NCBI RefSeq assembly: GCF_023347235.1
Contig: NZ_CP094467.1
Span: 3,038,001-3,102,000 of the forward strand
Reading direction: 5' to 3'
From: Faecalibacterium sp. I4-1-79
GTDB taxonomy: Bacteria; Bacillota; Clostridia; Oscillospirales; Ruminococcaceae
DNA length: 64,000 bases
Part shown: one piece after another, positions 40,302 to 48,049 of the stretch
Layout of the letters: each line of letters begins with the position of its first letter
Numbering within the stretch: the first letter of the stretch is position 1
Made by a program: the position numbers and the translations under genes
The notes under the pieces: generated by a model
What the model was told of the DNA's origin: nothing
The model's input: the letters and a program-made list of their open reading frames with translations, nothing else
Database searches by the model: none

Positions 40302-41488
40302 AGTTTGTTGTTCTCCTTCAAAAATCTCTCCACCTGCTCCGGGGTGGCGGCGCAGCTGCCCTGACAGATGCCGGGCTTGCCGCCGCCGCGCCCGTTCAGG
40401 GCGGCGTTCAGGGCTTTGGTCAGGGCGCGCACATCGCCGTCCCGCCGGGCAAGGCAGTAGCCGGTGCCTTTTTCGGTGGGGGTCAGGGCGGCGCACAGGC
40501 CGGTGGTGGCTTCGGTCAGACGGACAGCCAGCCGGTGCAGCCCGTCCGGGTCCAGCCCCGGCAGGGTACGGATGGCGTCCGCATCGGGCGCGGTCAGCTG
40601 CGCAAGGGCGTCAAACAGCTGGCTGCACAGTCCAAAGTGTGTAAACTTGAGTGCGGTATACTCGTCGTATACACGATGCACCGCCACAGCGGTCTGGTCG
40701 GCCTTGGCAGAAAGCAGCGCACCGATGTCTGCCTGCCGGGCGCGCATGGCCTGCGCCGCCGCCAGTGCACGGGCTCCGCACACCACGCTCAGCCGCACGC
40801 CGCCCTTGTAGTTCTCGCTGGCAAGGATCTTGATCTGCCCCACCTGACCGGTGGTGCGGGTGTGGGTGCCGCAGCAGGCGCAGACGTCCGCGCCCGGGAT
40901 GGTCACGATGCGCACCTGCCCCTCGATCTCTTTTTTAGAGCGGTAGACAAGGGCGGCAAGCTCTTCCCGGGTGGGGTAGCTGATGAGCACCGGCACATCC
41001 TGCCACACGATGCGGTTGGCGGCAAGCTCCGCCTTCCGCAGCCCCTCGGGGCTGATGGGCACACTGGTGTCCATGCGCACCACCTCGGTGCCCACATGGA
41101 AGCCCACGTTCTCCGCCCCGAACATCTGGTGCAAAATGCCGGAGAGGATATGCTCGCCGGTGTGCTGCTGCATTTTGTCAAACCGCCAGTCCCAGTCGAT
41201 GCAGCCGGCAACGGCTGCGCCGGGCGCGGCAGCAGCGGGCAGGGCATCCACCGTATGCCAGATGACGCCCGCCTGCTCGTGGACGTCCTGCACCTGCAGC
41301 ACCGTGCCGTCCGGCAGGGTCAGAGTTCCCCGGTCGGCGGGCTGACCGCCGCCCTCTGGGTAGAACACCGTGCCGTCCAGCGCAATGCGCCCGCCGCCGG
41401 TCTTTTCGTCCGGCTCTGCGGCAAGGATGACGCTTTTGCATTCGGTGCGGAAAGCGTCCTGCTCAAAATATTTTTCTGTGCGCTGCAT
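40298..41488 (-). CDS. Alanyl-tRNA editing protein (AlaX-L)
   Basis: A 396-residue free-standing editing protein that removes serine or glycine from tRNA-Ala. It has the alanyl-tRNA synthetase editing core with HTGEHIL (HxxxH) and CACCGTH (CxxxH) zinc ligands, an N-terminal barrel (FYPEGGGQPADRG), and a C-terminal DHHA1-like extension (GGGKPGICQG), making it the long AlaX-L form. AGGAGGT lies 9 bases before ATG 41488. First gene of a four-gene unit linked by overlaps; trmB also acts on tRNA. Confidence 0.92.
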   Translation of the reverse strand: MQRTEKYFEQDAFRTECKSVILAAEPDEKTGGGRIALDGTVFYPEGGGQPADRGTLTLPDGTVLQVQDVHEQAGVIWHTVDALPAAAAPGAAVAGCIDWDWRFDKMQQHTGEHILSGILHQMFGAENVGFHVGTEVVRMDTSVPISPEGLRKAELAANRIVWQDVPVLISYPTREELAALVYRSKKEIEGQVRIVTIPGADVCACCGTHTRTTGQVGQIKILASENYKGGVRLSVVCGARALAAAQAMRARQADIGALLSAKADQTAVAVHRVYDEYTALKFTHFGLCSQLFDALAQLTAPDADAIRTLPGLDPDGLHRLAVRLTEATTGLCAALTPTEKGTGYCLARRDGDVRALTKALNAALNGRGGGKPGICQGSCAATPEQVERFLKENNKL

Positions 41489-41548
41489 CGCGCGAGTACC
41501 TCCTGTAGATAGAACGATTGACAATAGTGGTAAGAGTCTTTGCCGAGG

Positions 41549-41750
41549 GATGTTCTCTTTTGACACCAAAAGAGAACCGGAAAAGTGCATTGCGCTCCGC
41601 GGGGTGACTTTCTGCTTGTTTTCAGCGTGCAAAGACGCTCCGCTGGGCCAGAGGTAGGGAGGGGTGTTCCGATTCCCCCCTCCCTACCTCTGGACTCCAC
41701 CCACCCCGCAACGGATCAAGGGCTGCACGCCCTTGACAATTCTAAAGAAG
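41549..41750. repeat. Long dispersed repeat G, copy 1
   Basis: A 202-bp element starting with the palindrome GGTTCTCTTTTGGTGTC-like GATGTTCTCTTTTGACACC and ending CCCTTGACAATTCTAAAGAAG. The reverse complement lies at 45981-46179 with about 85-90% identity by eye. It can be read as a short frame (MFSFDTKREPEKC) in both copies, but copy 1 has a stop; I do not call it a gene. Confidence 0.85.
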
Positions 41751-41829
41751 TGGGCTACACCGGAAAAAACTGAAGATTCACGCCTGTTCGGCGTGAAGAT
41801 CTTTTAACCGTTTTTTCCGGCTCCGCCGA

Positions 41830-41977
41830 TTTGCAGCCCCTCAGTCGCTGCGCGACAGCTCCCCCCGGGGGAGCAAGCGCGCCCGCAAACTTTACGGTTC
41901 AACCGGAAACTTCGCCGCCATGCCAAAGGCGCCCCCTTCGGGGGAGCTGCTGAGCGCAGCGAAGCTGAGGGGGTACC
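41830..41977. repeat. Dispersed palindromic repeat, copy E
   Basis: CCCCTCAGTCGCTGCGCGACAG at the left and its partner GCTGAGGGGGT at the right, with CCCCCCGGGGG inside. Inverted relative of copy F at 45757. Together with G and the T-rich hairpin between them it makes one half of a 430-bp inverted compound repeat. The gap 41489-42089 holds only these elements. Confidence 0.75.
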
Positions 41978-42089
41978 CTATAAAAACCAGTATACCACGA
42001 TTTTTGCCTGTGGAAAATAGTTTGCGGTTATGTTATGATAGGAAACAACGAATATTCCCGAAAATTGACAGCGAGGAAGGTAACGGATC

Positions 42090-43667
42090 ATGCGTGAAAG
42101 TGGTATTCTGATGCCGGTATCCAGTCTGCCCGGCCCTTATGGGATCGGCTGCTTTGGCAAGGCGGCATTTCAATTTGTGGATTTCCTGTCTGCAGCGGGA
42201 CAAACGATCTGGCAGCTGCTGCCGCTCAGCCCCACCGGCTACGGCGACAGCCCCTACCAGAGCTGCTCTGCCTTTGCGGGCAACCCCTATTTTGTGGACT
42301 TGGAAGCGCTGGAAAAGGAAGGCCTGCTGACCGCCGCAGACCTCAAGGCCGAAAGCTGGGGCAAAAACCCGCTGGAAGTGGACTACGGCACTTTGTACGT
42401 CAGCCGCTTTGCGGTGCTACGCAAGGCCTACGCCGCATGGCGCAGCCAGTGCGCCGGGCTGCACGGCTGCACCTACTACTACCCCGACGACTACTACGCC
42501 TTTACCCTTGCCAACGAGGACTGGCTGGAGGACTATGCCCTGTACATGGCGCTGAAAGTCGCCAACAAGATGAAGAACTGGGTGGAGTGGGACACCCCCT
42601 ACCGCCGCCGCGACAAGGCCGCGCTGGCTGCCTTTGCTGCCGCAAACGAAGAGGAGATCGGTTTCTGGAAGTTTGTGCAGTACAAGTTCAGCGTCCAGTG
42701 GCAGGCCGTCAAGGCCTATGCCAACGAAAAGGGCGTGCAGATCCTGGGCGATATCCCAATCTACGTCTCTGCCGACTCGGTGGACGCATGGGTGGGCGGC
42801 AAGCTGTTTGAGCTGGACGCCGACGGCCGCTTTGCCCGGGTGGCGGGCTGCCCGCCGGACTACTTCTCCGCAGACGGCCAGCTGTGGGGCAATCCCCTGT
42901 ACGACTGGGCATACCACAAAAAGACCGGCTACGCCTGGTGGATCCAGCGGGTGCGCCACGCACTGGGCATCTACGACCTGCTGCGCATCGACCACTTCCG
43001 CGGCTTCGACACCTACTGGGCCATCCCGGCCACCAGTACCACCGCCCGCACCGGCAAGTGGGAGAACGGCCCCGGCATGGAGCTGTTCGATGCACTGGAG
43101 GCCGCACTGGGCAAGCTGCCCATCATTGCCGAGGACTTGGGCGAACTGTTCCCCAGCGTGCGCAAGCTGCTGGCCGACAGCACCTTCCCGGGCATGAAGG
43201 TGCTGCAGTTTGCCTTCGGCGGCGGGGACAACGAGTATCTGCCCCATAACCACGTCAAGAACGGTGTGGTCTACCCCGGCACCCACGACAACACCACCCT
43301 GACCGACTGGTGGGAGAACGGCGCTTCCGAAAAGGAAAAGGCCACCGCTGCGGCCTATCTGCACCTGACCCCCTGCAAGCCCACCGCCAAGGAGGTGGCA
43401 GCCGTCAAGACTGCCGCCGCGCGCACCGCGCTGCTGCGGGCAGCGCTGGGCTCGGTGGCGGACAGAGCCATCATTCCCATGTACGACTGGCTGGGTCTGG
43501 GTGCCGAGGCACACCTGAACACCCCGGGCAAGCTGGGCGGCAACTGGGCATGGCGCGCCAAAGCCGGTTTTGACTCCAAAGCCCTTGCCGCACAGATCAA
43601 AGCCGAGTGCGCCGTGTACTGCCGCTGCAATGCAGACGTTCAAAACGTGAAAGAATCAGCAATTTGA
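42090..43667 (+). CDS. malQ: 4-alpha-glucanotransferase (amylomaltase)
   Basis: A 525-residue GH77 enzyme that moves maltosyl units between alpha-1,4-glucans. The family N-terminus GILMPVSSLPGPYGIGCFG, WQLLPLSPTGYGDSPYQS, the nucleophile Asp in LLRIDHFRGF, the Glu in PIIAEDLGELF, and the PGTHDNTTLTDWW segment are all present. AGGAAGGTAACG precedes the ATG. It lies inside the segment bounded by the inverted compound repeats. Confidence 0.97.
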   Translation: MRESGILMPVSSLPGPYGIGCFGKAAFQFVDFLSAAGQTIWQLLPLSPTGYGDSPYQSCSAFAGNPYFVDLEALEKEGLLTAADLKAESWGKNPLEVDYGTLYVSRFAVLRKAYAAWRSQCAGLHGCTYYYPDDYYAFTLANEDWLEDYALYMALKVANKMKNWVEWDTPYRRRDKAALAAFAAANEEEIGFWKFVQYKFSVQWQAVKAYANEKGVQILGDIPIYVSADSVDAWVGGKLFELDADGRFARVAGCPPDYFSADGQLWGNPLYDWAYHKKTGYAWWIQRVRHALGIYDLLRIDHFRGFDTYWAIPATSTTARTGKWENGPGMELFDALEAALGKLPIIAEDLGELFPSVRKLLADSTFPGMKVLQFAFGGGDNEYLPHNHVKNGVVYPGTHDNTTLTDWWENGASEKEKATAAAYLHLTPCKPTAKEVAAVKTAAARTALLRAALGSVADRAIIPMYDWLGLGAEAHLNTPGKLGGNWAWRAKAGFDSKALAAQIKAECAVYCRCNADVQNVKESAI

Positions 43668-43727
43668 CAGAATTGTAAAAACTGCCGTAAAAATTTGTGC
43701 GTTTTGCTGGAAAAATCTGTATTTCAA

Positions 43728-43736
43728 TGGTATAAT
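43728..43736 (+). promoter_or_regulatory. Extended -10 promoter
   Basis: TGGTATAAT, 67 bases before the degenerate GGDEF gene. No clear -35. Confidence 0.5.
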
Positions 43737-43802
43737 AGCCGTAAGTTCCCGGATTTGTGGGAAAATTGGAATTTCGCCCGTCGGAAGCGGCGGCGCGTAC
43801 GG

Positions 43803-44609
43803 ATGATGGGGAAATTACAGATGGACAGAGAATGGACAGAGCAGGATCTGCGCGCCTTTGCCGAGGGCGCACAGACTGCGTTTGAAACGGTATTGCTGGA
43901 CGAGCTACCACAGGACACCGGCTGGCAGGACGAAGGCTTGCAGGTGAGCTATACCCTGTGCAACGGGCGGGTAAGCTGTGTGCTGCACCGCACGGTACGG
44001 GCAGACGGCAAGCTGTGGCGGATCACCATGTCTGCCCCGCTGGCAGGCAATCTGCTGCCGGAAGAGCGCATGAGCGCCCGCGAGCGGGAGCTGTGCCGCG
44101 AGGACCTGAACCACGATTTTCTTTCCGGCGTGTACAACCGCCGCTATCTGGAGACCGTGATCGCCGCCGAGCTGGACCGCTGGGCAGAGCAGGGGCGCAA
44201 GGCCGCTGTGGCGCTGATATCGCTGGATCACGGCGCACAGCTGCGGGATACCTACGGTCAGCCGGTGATGGATCAGCTGATCTGCTTTGTGGCAAACCAG
44301 TGGAAAAAGTATTTCGATATCCCGGGCAGTCAGATCGTCTGCCGCCTGACCGGCACCACCTTTGTGGTGGGCTGTCTGGATATGGACGGTGGCCAGTTGG
44401 CCGAGCAGATGCGGAACATCTACGCCGAAATGCCCCACGAGTGCGTCACCTCCATGGGGATGATGAAGCGAGTGCCCTTTACCCTGAGCGTCGCAGTGGC
44501 AGGGCTGGACGAGCTGGACAGCGCCGCCAACTGCTGGCAGCGCCTGTACGCCATCTGTGACGAGCGGCTGCGCGGCATCCAGATCTCCGGCGGCAATAAG
44601 ATCTGCTGA
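43803..44609 (+). CDS. Degenerate GGDEF-domain protein
   Basis: A 268-residue protein. The N-terminal 105 residues form an uncharacterised sensor-like domain. The C-terminal part follows a diguanylate cyclase fold: DFLSGVYNRRYLE (equivalent of DxLTGLxNRR) near residue 110, then the GGDEF position reads RLTGTTFVVGC, so the catalytic acids are lost. It is probably a GTP-binding or protein-binding relic domain rather than an enzyme. Start options are ATG 43803 and ATG 43821, neither with a strong ribosome site; homologous content begins after both. It is the second GGDEF relative in the window. Confidence 0.75.
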   Translation: MMGKLQMDREWTEQDLRAFAEGAQTAFETVLLDELPQDTGWQDEGLQVSYTLCNGRVSCVLHRTVRADGKLWRITMSAPLAGNLLPEERMSARERELCREDLNHDFLSGVYNRRYLETVIAAELDRWAEQGRKAAVALISLDHGAQLRDTYGQPVMDQLICFVANQWKKYFDIPGSQIVCRLTGTTFVVGCLDMDGGQLAEQMRNIYAEMPHECVTSMGMMKRVPFTLSVAVAGLDELDSAANCWQRLYAICDERLRGIQISGGNKIC

Positions 44610-44623
44610 GAAATAACGTATAT

Positions 44624-44668
44624 AATCCCCCTTTGGGCACATAATAGATGCCAAAGGGGGATTTTTTG
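44624..44668 (+). terminator. Terminator whose stem holds the next ribosome site
   Basis: A 13-bp perfect stem AATCCCCCTTTGG/CCAAAGGGGGATT, 14-base loop, then TTTTT. Its 3' arm AAAGGGGGA is also the Shine-Dalgarno of the ATG at 44670. TATAAT at 44621 overlaps the 5' arm. Confidence 0.8.
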
Positions 44669-44669
44669 T

Positions 44670-45110
44670 ATGGAAAACCAGAAAAACGACAACCTGAACC
44701 TGCTGGAAGCGGTGGTGCAGAACACCGAGATGGGCAAGAACACCTTGGAGCAGATCTTACCCATGACCAACGATGTGCAGTTCAAGGCCGAACTGCTGCG
44801 CCAGCGCAACATCTATCACCAGCTGAATCAAGAGGCGCACACTGCCATCGAAGCCTGCGGCGGCAGCGCGCAGGGGCAGAGCACCATGGCAAAGCTGAAC
44901 ACGAAAATGGGCATCGGGCTCAAGACCCTTACGGACAAATCCACCCGCAATCTGGCCGAGATGCTCACACAGGGCAGCGGCATGGGGGTGGTGGACTGCG
45001 TAAAAAGCTGTAAAGACTACCCCAACGCCGCCCCGGGCGCAAAGCGCCTTGCCCAGCGGCTGCAGGATTTTGAAGAGGATAATCGCATCCAGCTGGAACG
45101 GTTTTTGTAA
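44670..45110 (+). CDS. Small helical protein of unknown function
   Basis: A 146-residue protein. It predicts four helices in two long antiparallel pairs (residues 8-30, 36-60, 68-105, 122-146) with no membrane segment, resembling a four-helix bundle of the ferritin-like or DUF2383 type in outline, though I see no iron-ligand pattern. The ribosome site is buried in the hairpin at 44624. It follows the degenerate GGDEF gene. Homologues are usually hypothetical; I do not assign a function. Confidence 0.7.
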   Translation: MENQKNDNLNLLEAVVQNTEMGKNTLEQILPMTNDVQFKAELLRQRNIYHQLNQEAHTAIEACGGSAQGQSTMAKLNTKMGIGLKTLTDKSTRNLAEMLTQGSGMGVVDCVKSCKDYPNAAPGAKRLAQRLQDFEEDNRIQLERFL

Positions 45111-45153
45111 TGCGTTCTACCCCATGAAAACGCCCGGAGTGCATCCCTGACCG

Positions 45154-45567
45154 TTACAGCACCATAAACAGTGTGCCAGCGGTGATGAGGGCGCAGCCGA
45201 TGAGGCTTTTGGCGGTAAAGGGCTCGTGCAGCACCACAAAGGCCAGCGCAAGGGTGATGACCACGCTGAGCTTATCAATGGGCACTACCTTGGACGCTGC
45301 ACCCACCTGCAACGCGTGGTAGTAGCACAGCCAGCTTGCGCCGGTGGCAAGGCCGGACAGCACCAGAAACAGCCAGCTGCGGCGGGAGATCTCCGCAATA
45401 CCGGCCTGCGTACCGGTAAGGAACACCATGCCCCAGCTCATCAGCAGCACCACCGCCGTGCGGATAGCAGTGGCAAGGGTGGAGTTGACCCCCTCGATGC
45501 CGATCTTTGCCAGAATCGAGGTAAGGGCGGCGAACACCGCCGACCCCAGCGCGTAAACGAACCACAT
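45154..45567 (-). CDS. Single-domain EamA-family transporter
   Basis: A 137-residue membrane protein with five hydrophobic helices, the size of one EamA half. GSAVFAALTSILAKIGIEG and the C-terminal LHEPFTAKSLIGCALITAG are EamA (drug/metabolite transporter) features. Half-size members act as dimers. AAAAAGGAGG lies 10 bases before the ATG. Cargo unknown. It lies at the right end of the repeat-bounded block. Confidence 0.85.
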   Translation of the reverse strand: MWFVYALGSAVFAALTSILAKIGIEGVNSTLATAIRTAVVLLMSWGMVFLTGTQAGIAEISRRSWLFLVLSGLATGASWLCYYHALQVGAASKVVPIDKLSVVITLALAFVVLHEPFTAKSLIGCALITAGTLFMVL

Positions 45568-45634
45568 GGCAAACGCCTCCTTTTTGCCTCAGTATACGCC
45601 TTTGTGTGACGGAACACAAGGCTGCCGGGAGGAG

Positions 45635-45750
45635 GACGATTTGGAATGCGCACCGCGTTGCTCTGCGCATAGTCAGCGGAAAGAATATTTATAATTTCGG
45701 AGCACCGGAGCGTCTGCGGACGCTCCGGTGCTCCATTTTCACGAGAAGGG
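45635..45750. repeat. Dispersed repeat, hairpin family H, copy 2
   Basis: GACGATTTGGAATGC, TCAGCGGAAAGAATATTTATAA and ATTTTCACGAGAAGGG flanks match copy 1 (23047), while the hairpin GGAGCACCGGAGCGTC/GGACGCTCCGGTGCTCC is a different but perfect stem with the same TGC loop. Confidence 0.75.
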
Positions 45751-45756
45751 ATTTAG

Positions 45757-45906
45757 AACGAACTCCCTCAGTCAAAACCTGCGGTTTTGCCAGCTCCCTC
45801 GGGGAGGGAGCCTTTGGCATAGCGGGAAAGTTTCCGGCAAAGCCGTAAACTTTGCAGGTGGGAACGCTCCCCGGGGGGAGCTGTCGCGCAGCGACTGAGG
45901 GGCTTT
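45757..45906. repeat. Dispersed palindromic repeat, copy F
   Basis: CCCTCAGTC at the left and GACTGAGGGGC at the right, with CCCCGGGGGG inside. It matches copy E in reverse orientation, including the core CTTTGGCATAGCGG / AAGTTTCCGG. Confidence 0.75.
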
Positions 45907-45980
45907 TAATGGAGAAGCGAAAAAAGCGTTAAAGCGATAGCGCCGACTGGCGCAGCGCTAGCTTTTTTGTGCTTCGACTT

Positions 45981-46179
45981 CTTCTTTAGGATTGTCAAGG
46001 GCGTGCAGCCCTTGACCCGTTGCGGGGTGGGTGGAGTCCAGAGGTAGGGAGGGGGGAGTCGGAACACCCCTCCCTGCCTCTGGCCCAGCGGAGCGTCCCT
46101 GCATGCTGAAAGCAAACAGAAAGTTCCCCCGCAAAGCGCACACTTTTCTGGTTCTCTTTTGGTGTCAAAAGAGAACATC
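45981..46179. repeat. Long dispersed repeat G, copy 2 (inverted)
   Basis: Reverse complement of 41549-41750 over its whole length. The segment between it and copy F (45907-45980) holds a T-rich hairpin in the same place as in the left half. No gene is called between 45568 and 46453. Confidence 0.85.
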
Positions 46180-46301
46180 CACACTCCCTGTTTTTTCAAC
46201 CCATCACCTTTCCGGCTGATGGGGTGAAAAATTTTCGCCTTTCTGTACAAACGCACTGAAAAATTGTAGGATAAGAATGGAAAAGACGTTCACTTTCACG
46301 C

Positions 46302-46330
46302 TTTACAGCTTTACCTAGATAAAGTAAAAT
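46302..46330 (+). promoter_or_regulatory. Promoter of the histidine operon
   Basis: TTTACA, 17 bases, TAAAAT. The leader of about 115 bases holds a hairpin GGCGCGG/CCGCGCC at 46356-46375 followed by GGATGTTTTT and a second GCCGG/CCGGC hairpin. No T-box motif or run of His codons is visible, so an attenuator is possible but unproven. Confidence 0.6.
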
Positions 46331-46453
46331 AAGGACAGAAGCCTCTCATACTATGGGCGCGGAGGATGCCGCGCCGGATGTTTTTGTGTATAGAGACGCC
46401 GGAATTGTGCCGGCGCAGGGAAAGAAACACGGGAAAGGAAACGAGGGAGCAGG

Positions 46454-48049
46454 ATGGAGTTCAGTCTGGAGCATCTGCAGCCAAAGGAGCGTGCCTCCTT
46501 TGCGCTGCGCAGCCTGTACGAGACGGCAGGCTGCCGCAAGTACCACATGGGACGGTTCGAGGAGTACAGCCTGTATCAGGAGAACCGCAGCTTTCTGTCG
46601 TCAGAGCAGGTCATCACCTTTACCGATTTGGATGGTCGTCTGCTGGCGCTCAAGCCGGACGTGACCCTGTCCATCGCCAAGACGGCGCAGCCCGCACCGG
46701 GCGAGACGCTGCGGTACTACTACCACGAAAACGTCTACCGTCCCTCCGCCGAAAGCCACACCTTTAAAGAGATCTCCCAGATGGGTCTGGAGCTGCTGGG
46801 CGCTGTGGGCGAAGCCGAGGTGCAGCAGGCGGTGTGTCTGGCGGCGCAGTCGCTGGCAGCGCTGGGCGCAGAGTGGGTGCTGGAAGTCAGCCACATGGGC
46901 TACCTGTTCGGCCTGTTCGATGCGCTGGGCGTACCGGAGGCCGCCCGGGCACAGCTGCTGGAAAAGCTGCGGCAGAAAAACGCCCACGAGCTGCGCGCCG
47001 CCGCGCTGGCGGCGGGGCTTTCCGAAACGGCGGCGGACGCCTTGTGTGGGGTGCTGGAACTTTCCGGCGGCTACGCGGCTACCCTTTCCAAGGCGGCAGC
47101 GCTCTGCCGCAACCCCGCCATGACCGCCGCTGTGGCAGAGCTGACCGCCCTAGCGCCCACGCTGGGACAGGCGGGCGGCAGCATCCGGTTAGACCTGACC
47201 TTAGCCGGTGAGATGGAATACTACAACGGCCTTGTGTTTCAGGGCTACCTGAAAGCCCTGCCCCGTCCGCTGCTGAAGGGCGGACGGTACGATTTACTGC
47301 TGCAAAAGTTCACCCCCGGGGCGGGTGCTATCGGCTTTGCGGTGTATCTGGACGAGCTGGACCGGCTGAATGCGATGCCGCCGGTGCAGCATCAGGACAC
47401 CGGCAAGGTAATGCTGAACGTGGCGCTGCCCAAGGGGCGGCTGGGCGACAAGGTCTACAATTTACTGGCGGGCATCGGCTACGGCTGCCCGGAGGACTAC
47501 AACGCCACCCGCAAGCTGGTGGTGGAGAACCCGGCGGCGGGCATCCGGTATTTTCTGGTCAAGCCCAGCGATGTGGCCATCTATGTGGAGCACGGCGCGG
47601 CCGATGTGGGCATCGTGGGCAAGGATATCCTGACCGAGGCCGCCGCCGATGTGTACGAGCTGCTGGATACCGGCCTTGGCCGCTGCCGGATGTGCGTAGC
47701 CGCCCCGGCGGGCTACCGGGACGACCCCAGCCGCCCGGTGCGGGTGGCCACCAAGTTCGTCAACATTGCAAAGCGCTACTACGCCTCCATGGGGCGGGAT
47801 ATCGATATCATCAAGCTGAACGGCTCCATCGAGCTGGCCCCCATCCTTGGGCTTTCGGATGTCATCGTGGACATCGTGGAGACCGGCACCACCCTGCGGG
47901 AGAACGGCTTGCAGGTGGTTACCGAGTTCATGCCCATCTCGGCGCGGTTCATCGCCAACAAGGCCAGCTACCAGTTCAAACACCGGCAGATGGACACCAT
48001 GCTGGAAAAACTGCGCGACACCTTGCACAAGCAGGAGGAAGAGAAATGA
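46454..48049 (+). CDS. hisZG: Fused HisZ-HisG ATP phosphoribosyltransferase
   Basis: A 531-residue protein joining both subunits of the short-type ATP phosphoribosyltransferase. Residues 1-310 are HisZ, a histidyl-tRNA synthetase relative (motif 2-like YYYHENVYR, ALKPDVTLSIAK, and GGRYD at 270). Residues about 319-531 are HisG(S): NVALPKGRLGDKVY, VKPSDVAIYVEHGAADVGI, the PRPP loop SDVIVDIVETGTTLRENGL. The enzyme makes phosphoribosyl-ATP, the first committed step, with HisZ giving histidine feedback. The usual organisms have two genes. The next start overlaps its stop. Confidence 0.93.
   Translation: MEFSLEHLQPKERASFALRSLYETAGCRKYHMGRFEEYSLYQENRSFLSSEQVITFTDLDGRLLALKPDVTLSIAKTAQPAPGETLRYYYHENVYRPSAESHTFKEISQMGLELLGAVGEAEVQQAVCLAAQSLAALGAEWVLEVSHMGYLFGLFDALGVPEAARAQLLEKLRQKNAHELRAAALAAGLSETAADALCGVLELSGGYAATLSKAAALCRNPAMTAAVAELTALAPTLGQAGGSIRLDLTLAGEMEYYNGLVFQGYLKALPRPLLKGGRYDLLLQKFTPGAGAIGFAVYLDELDRLNAMPPVQHQDTGKVMLNVALPKGRLGDKVYNLLAGIGYGCPEDYNATRKLVVENPAAGIRYFLVKPSDVAIYVEHGAADVGIVGKDILTEAAADVYELLDTGLGRCRMCVAAPAGYRDDPSRPVRVATKFVNIAKRYYASMGRDIDIIKLNGSIELAPILGLSDVIVDIVETGTTLRENGLQVVTEFMPISARFIANKASYQFKHRQMDTMLEKLRDTLHKQEEEK

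Noticed and set aside
41549-41760. Short frame beginning MFSFDTKREPEKC in repeat G
   Set aside because: It is also present in the other copy but with a stop in one of them and no ribosome site; the repeat itself is the conserved unit.
4750-45906. CRISPR array
   Set aside because: Repeats are widely scattered, differ in orientation and have no regular spacers.
46353-46664. Leader peptide or gene before hisZG
   Set aside because: The frame has no run of histidine codons, and its body lies within the hisZG coding region in another frame.
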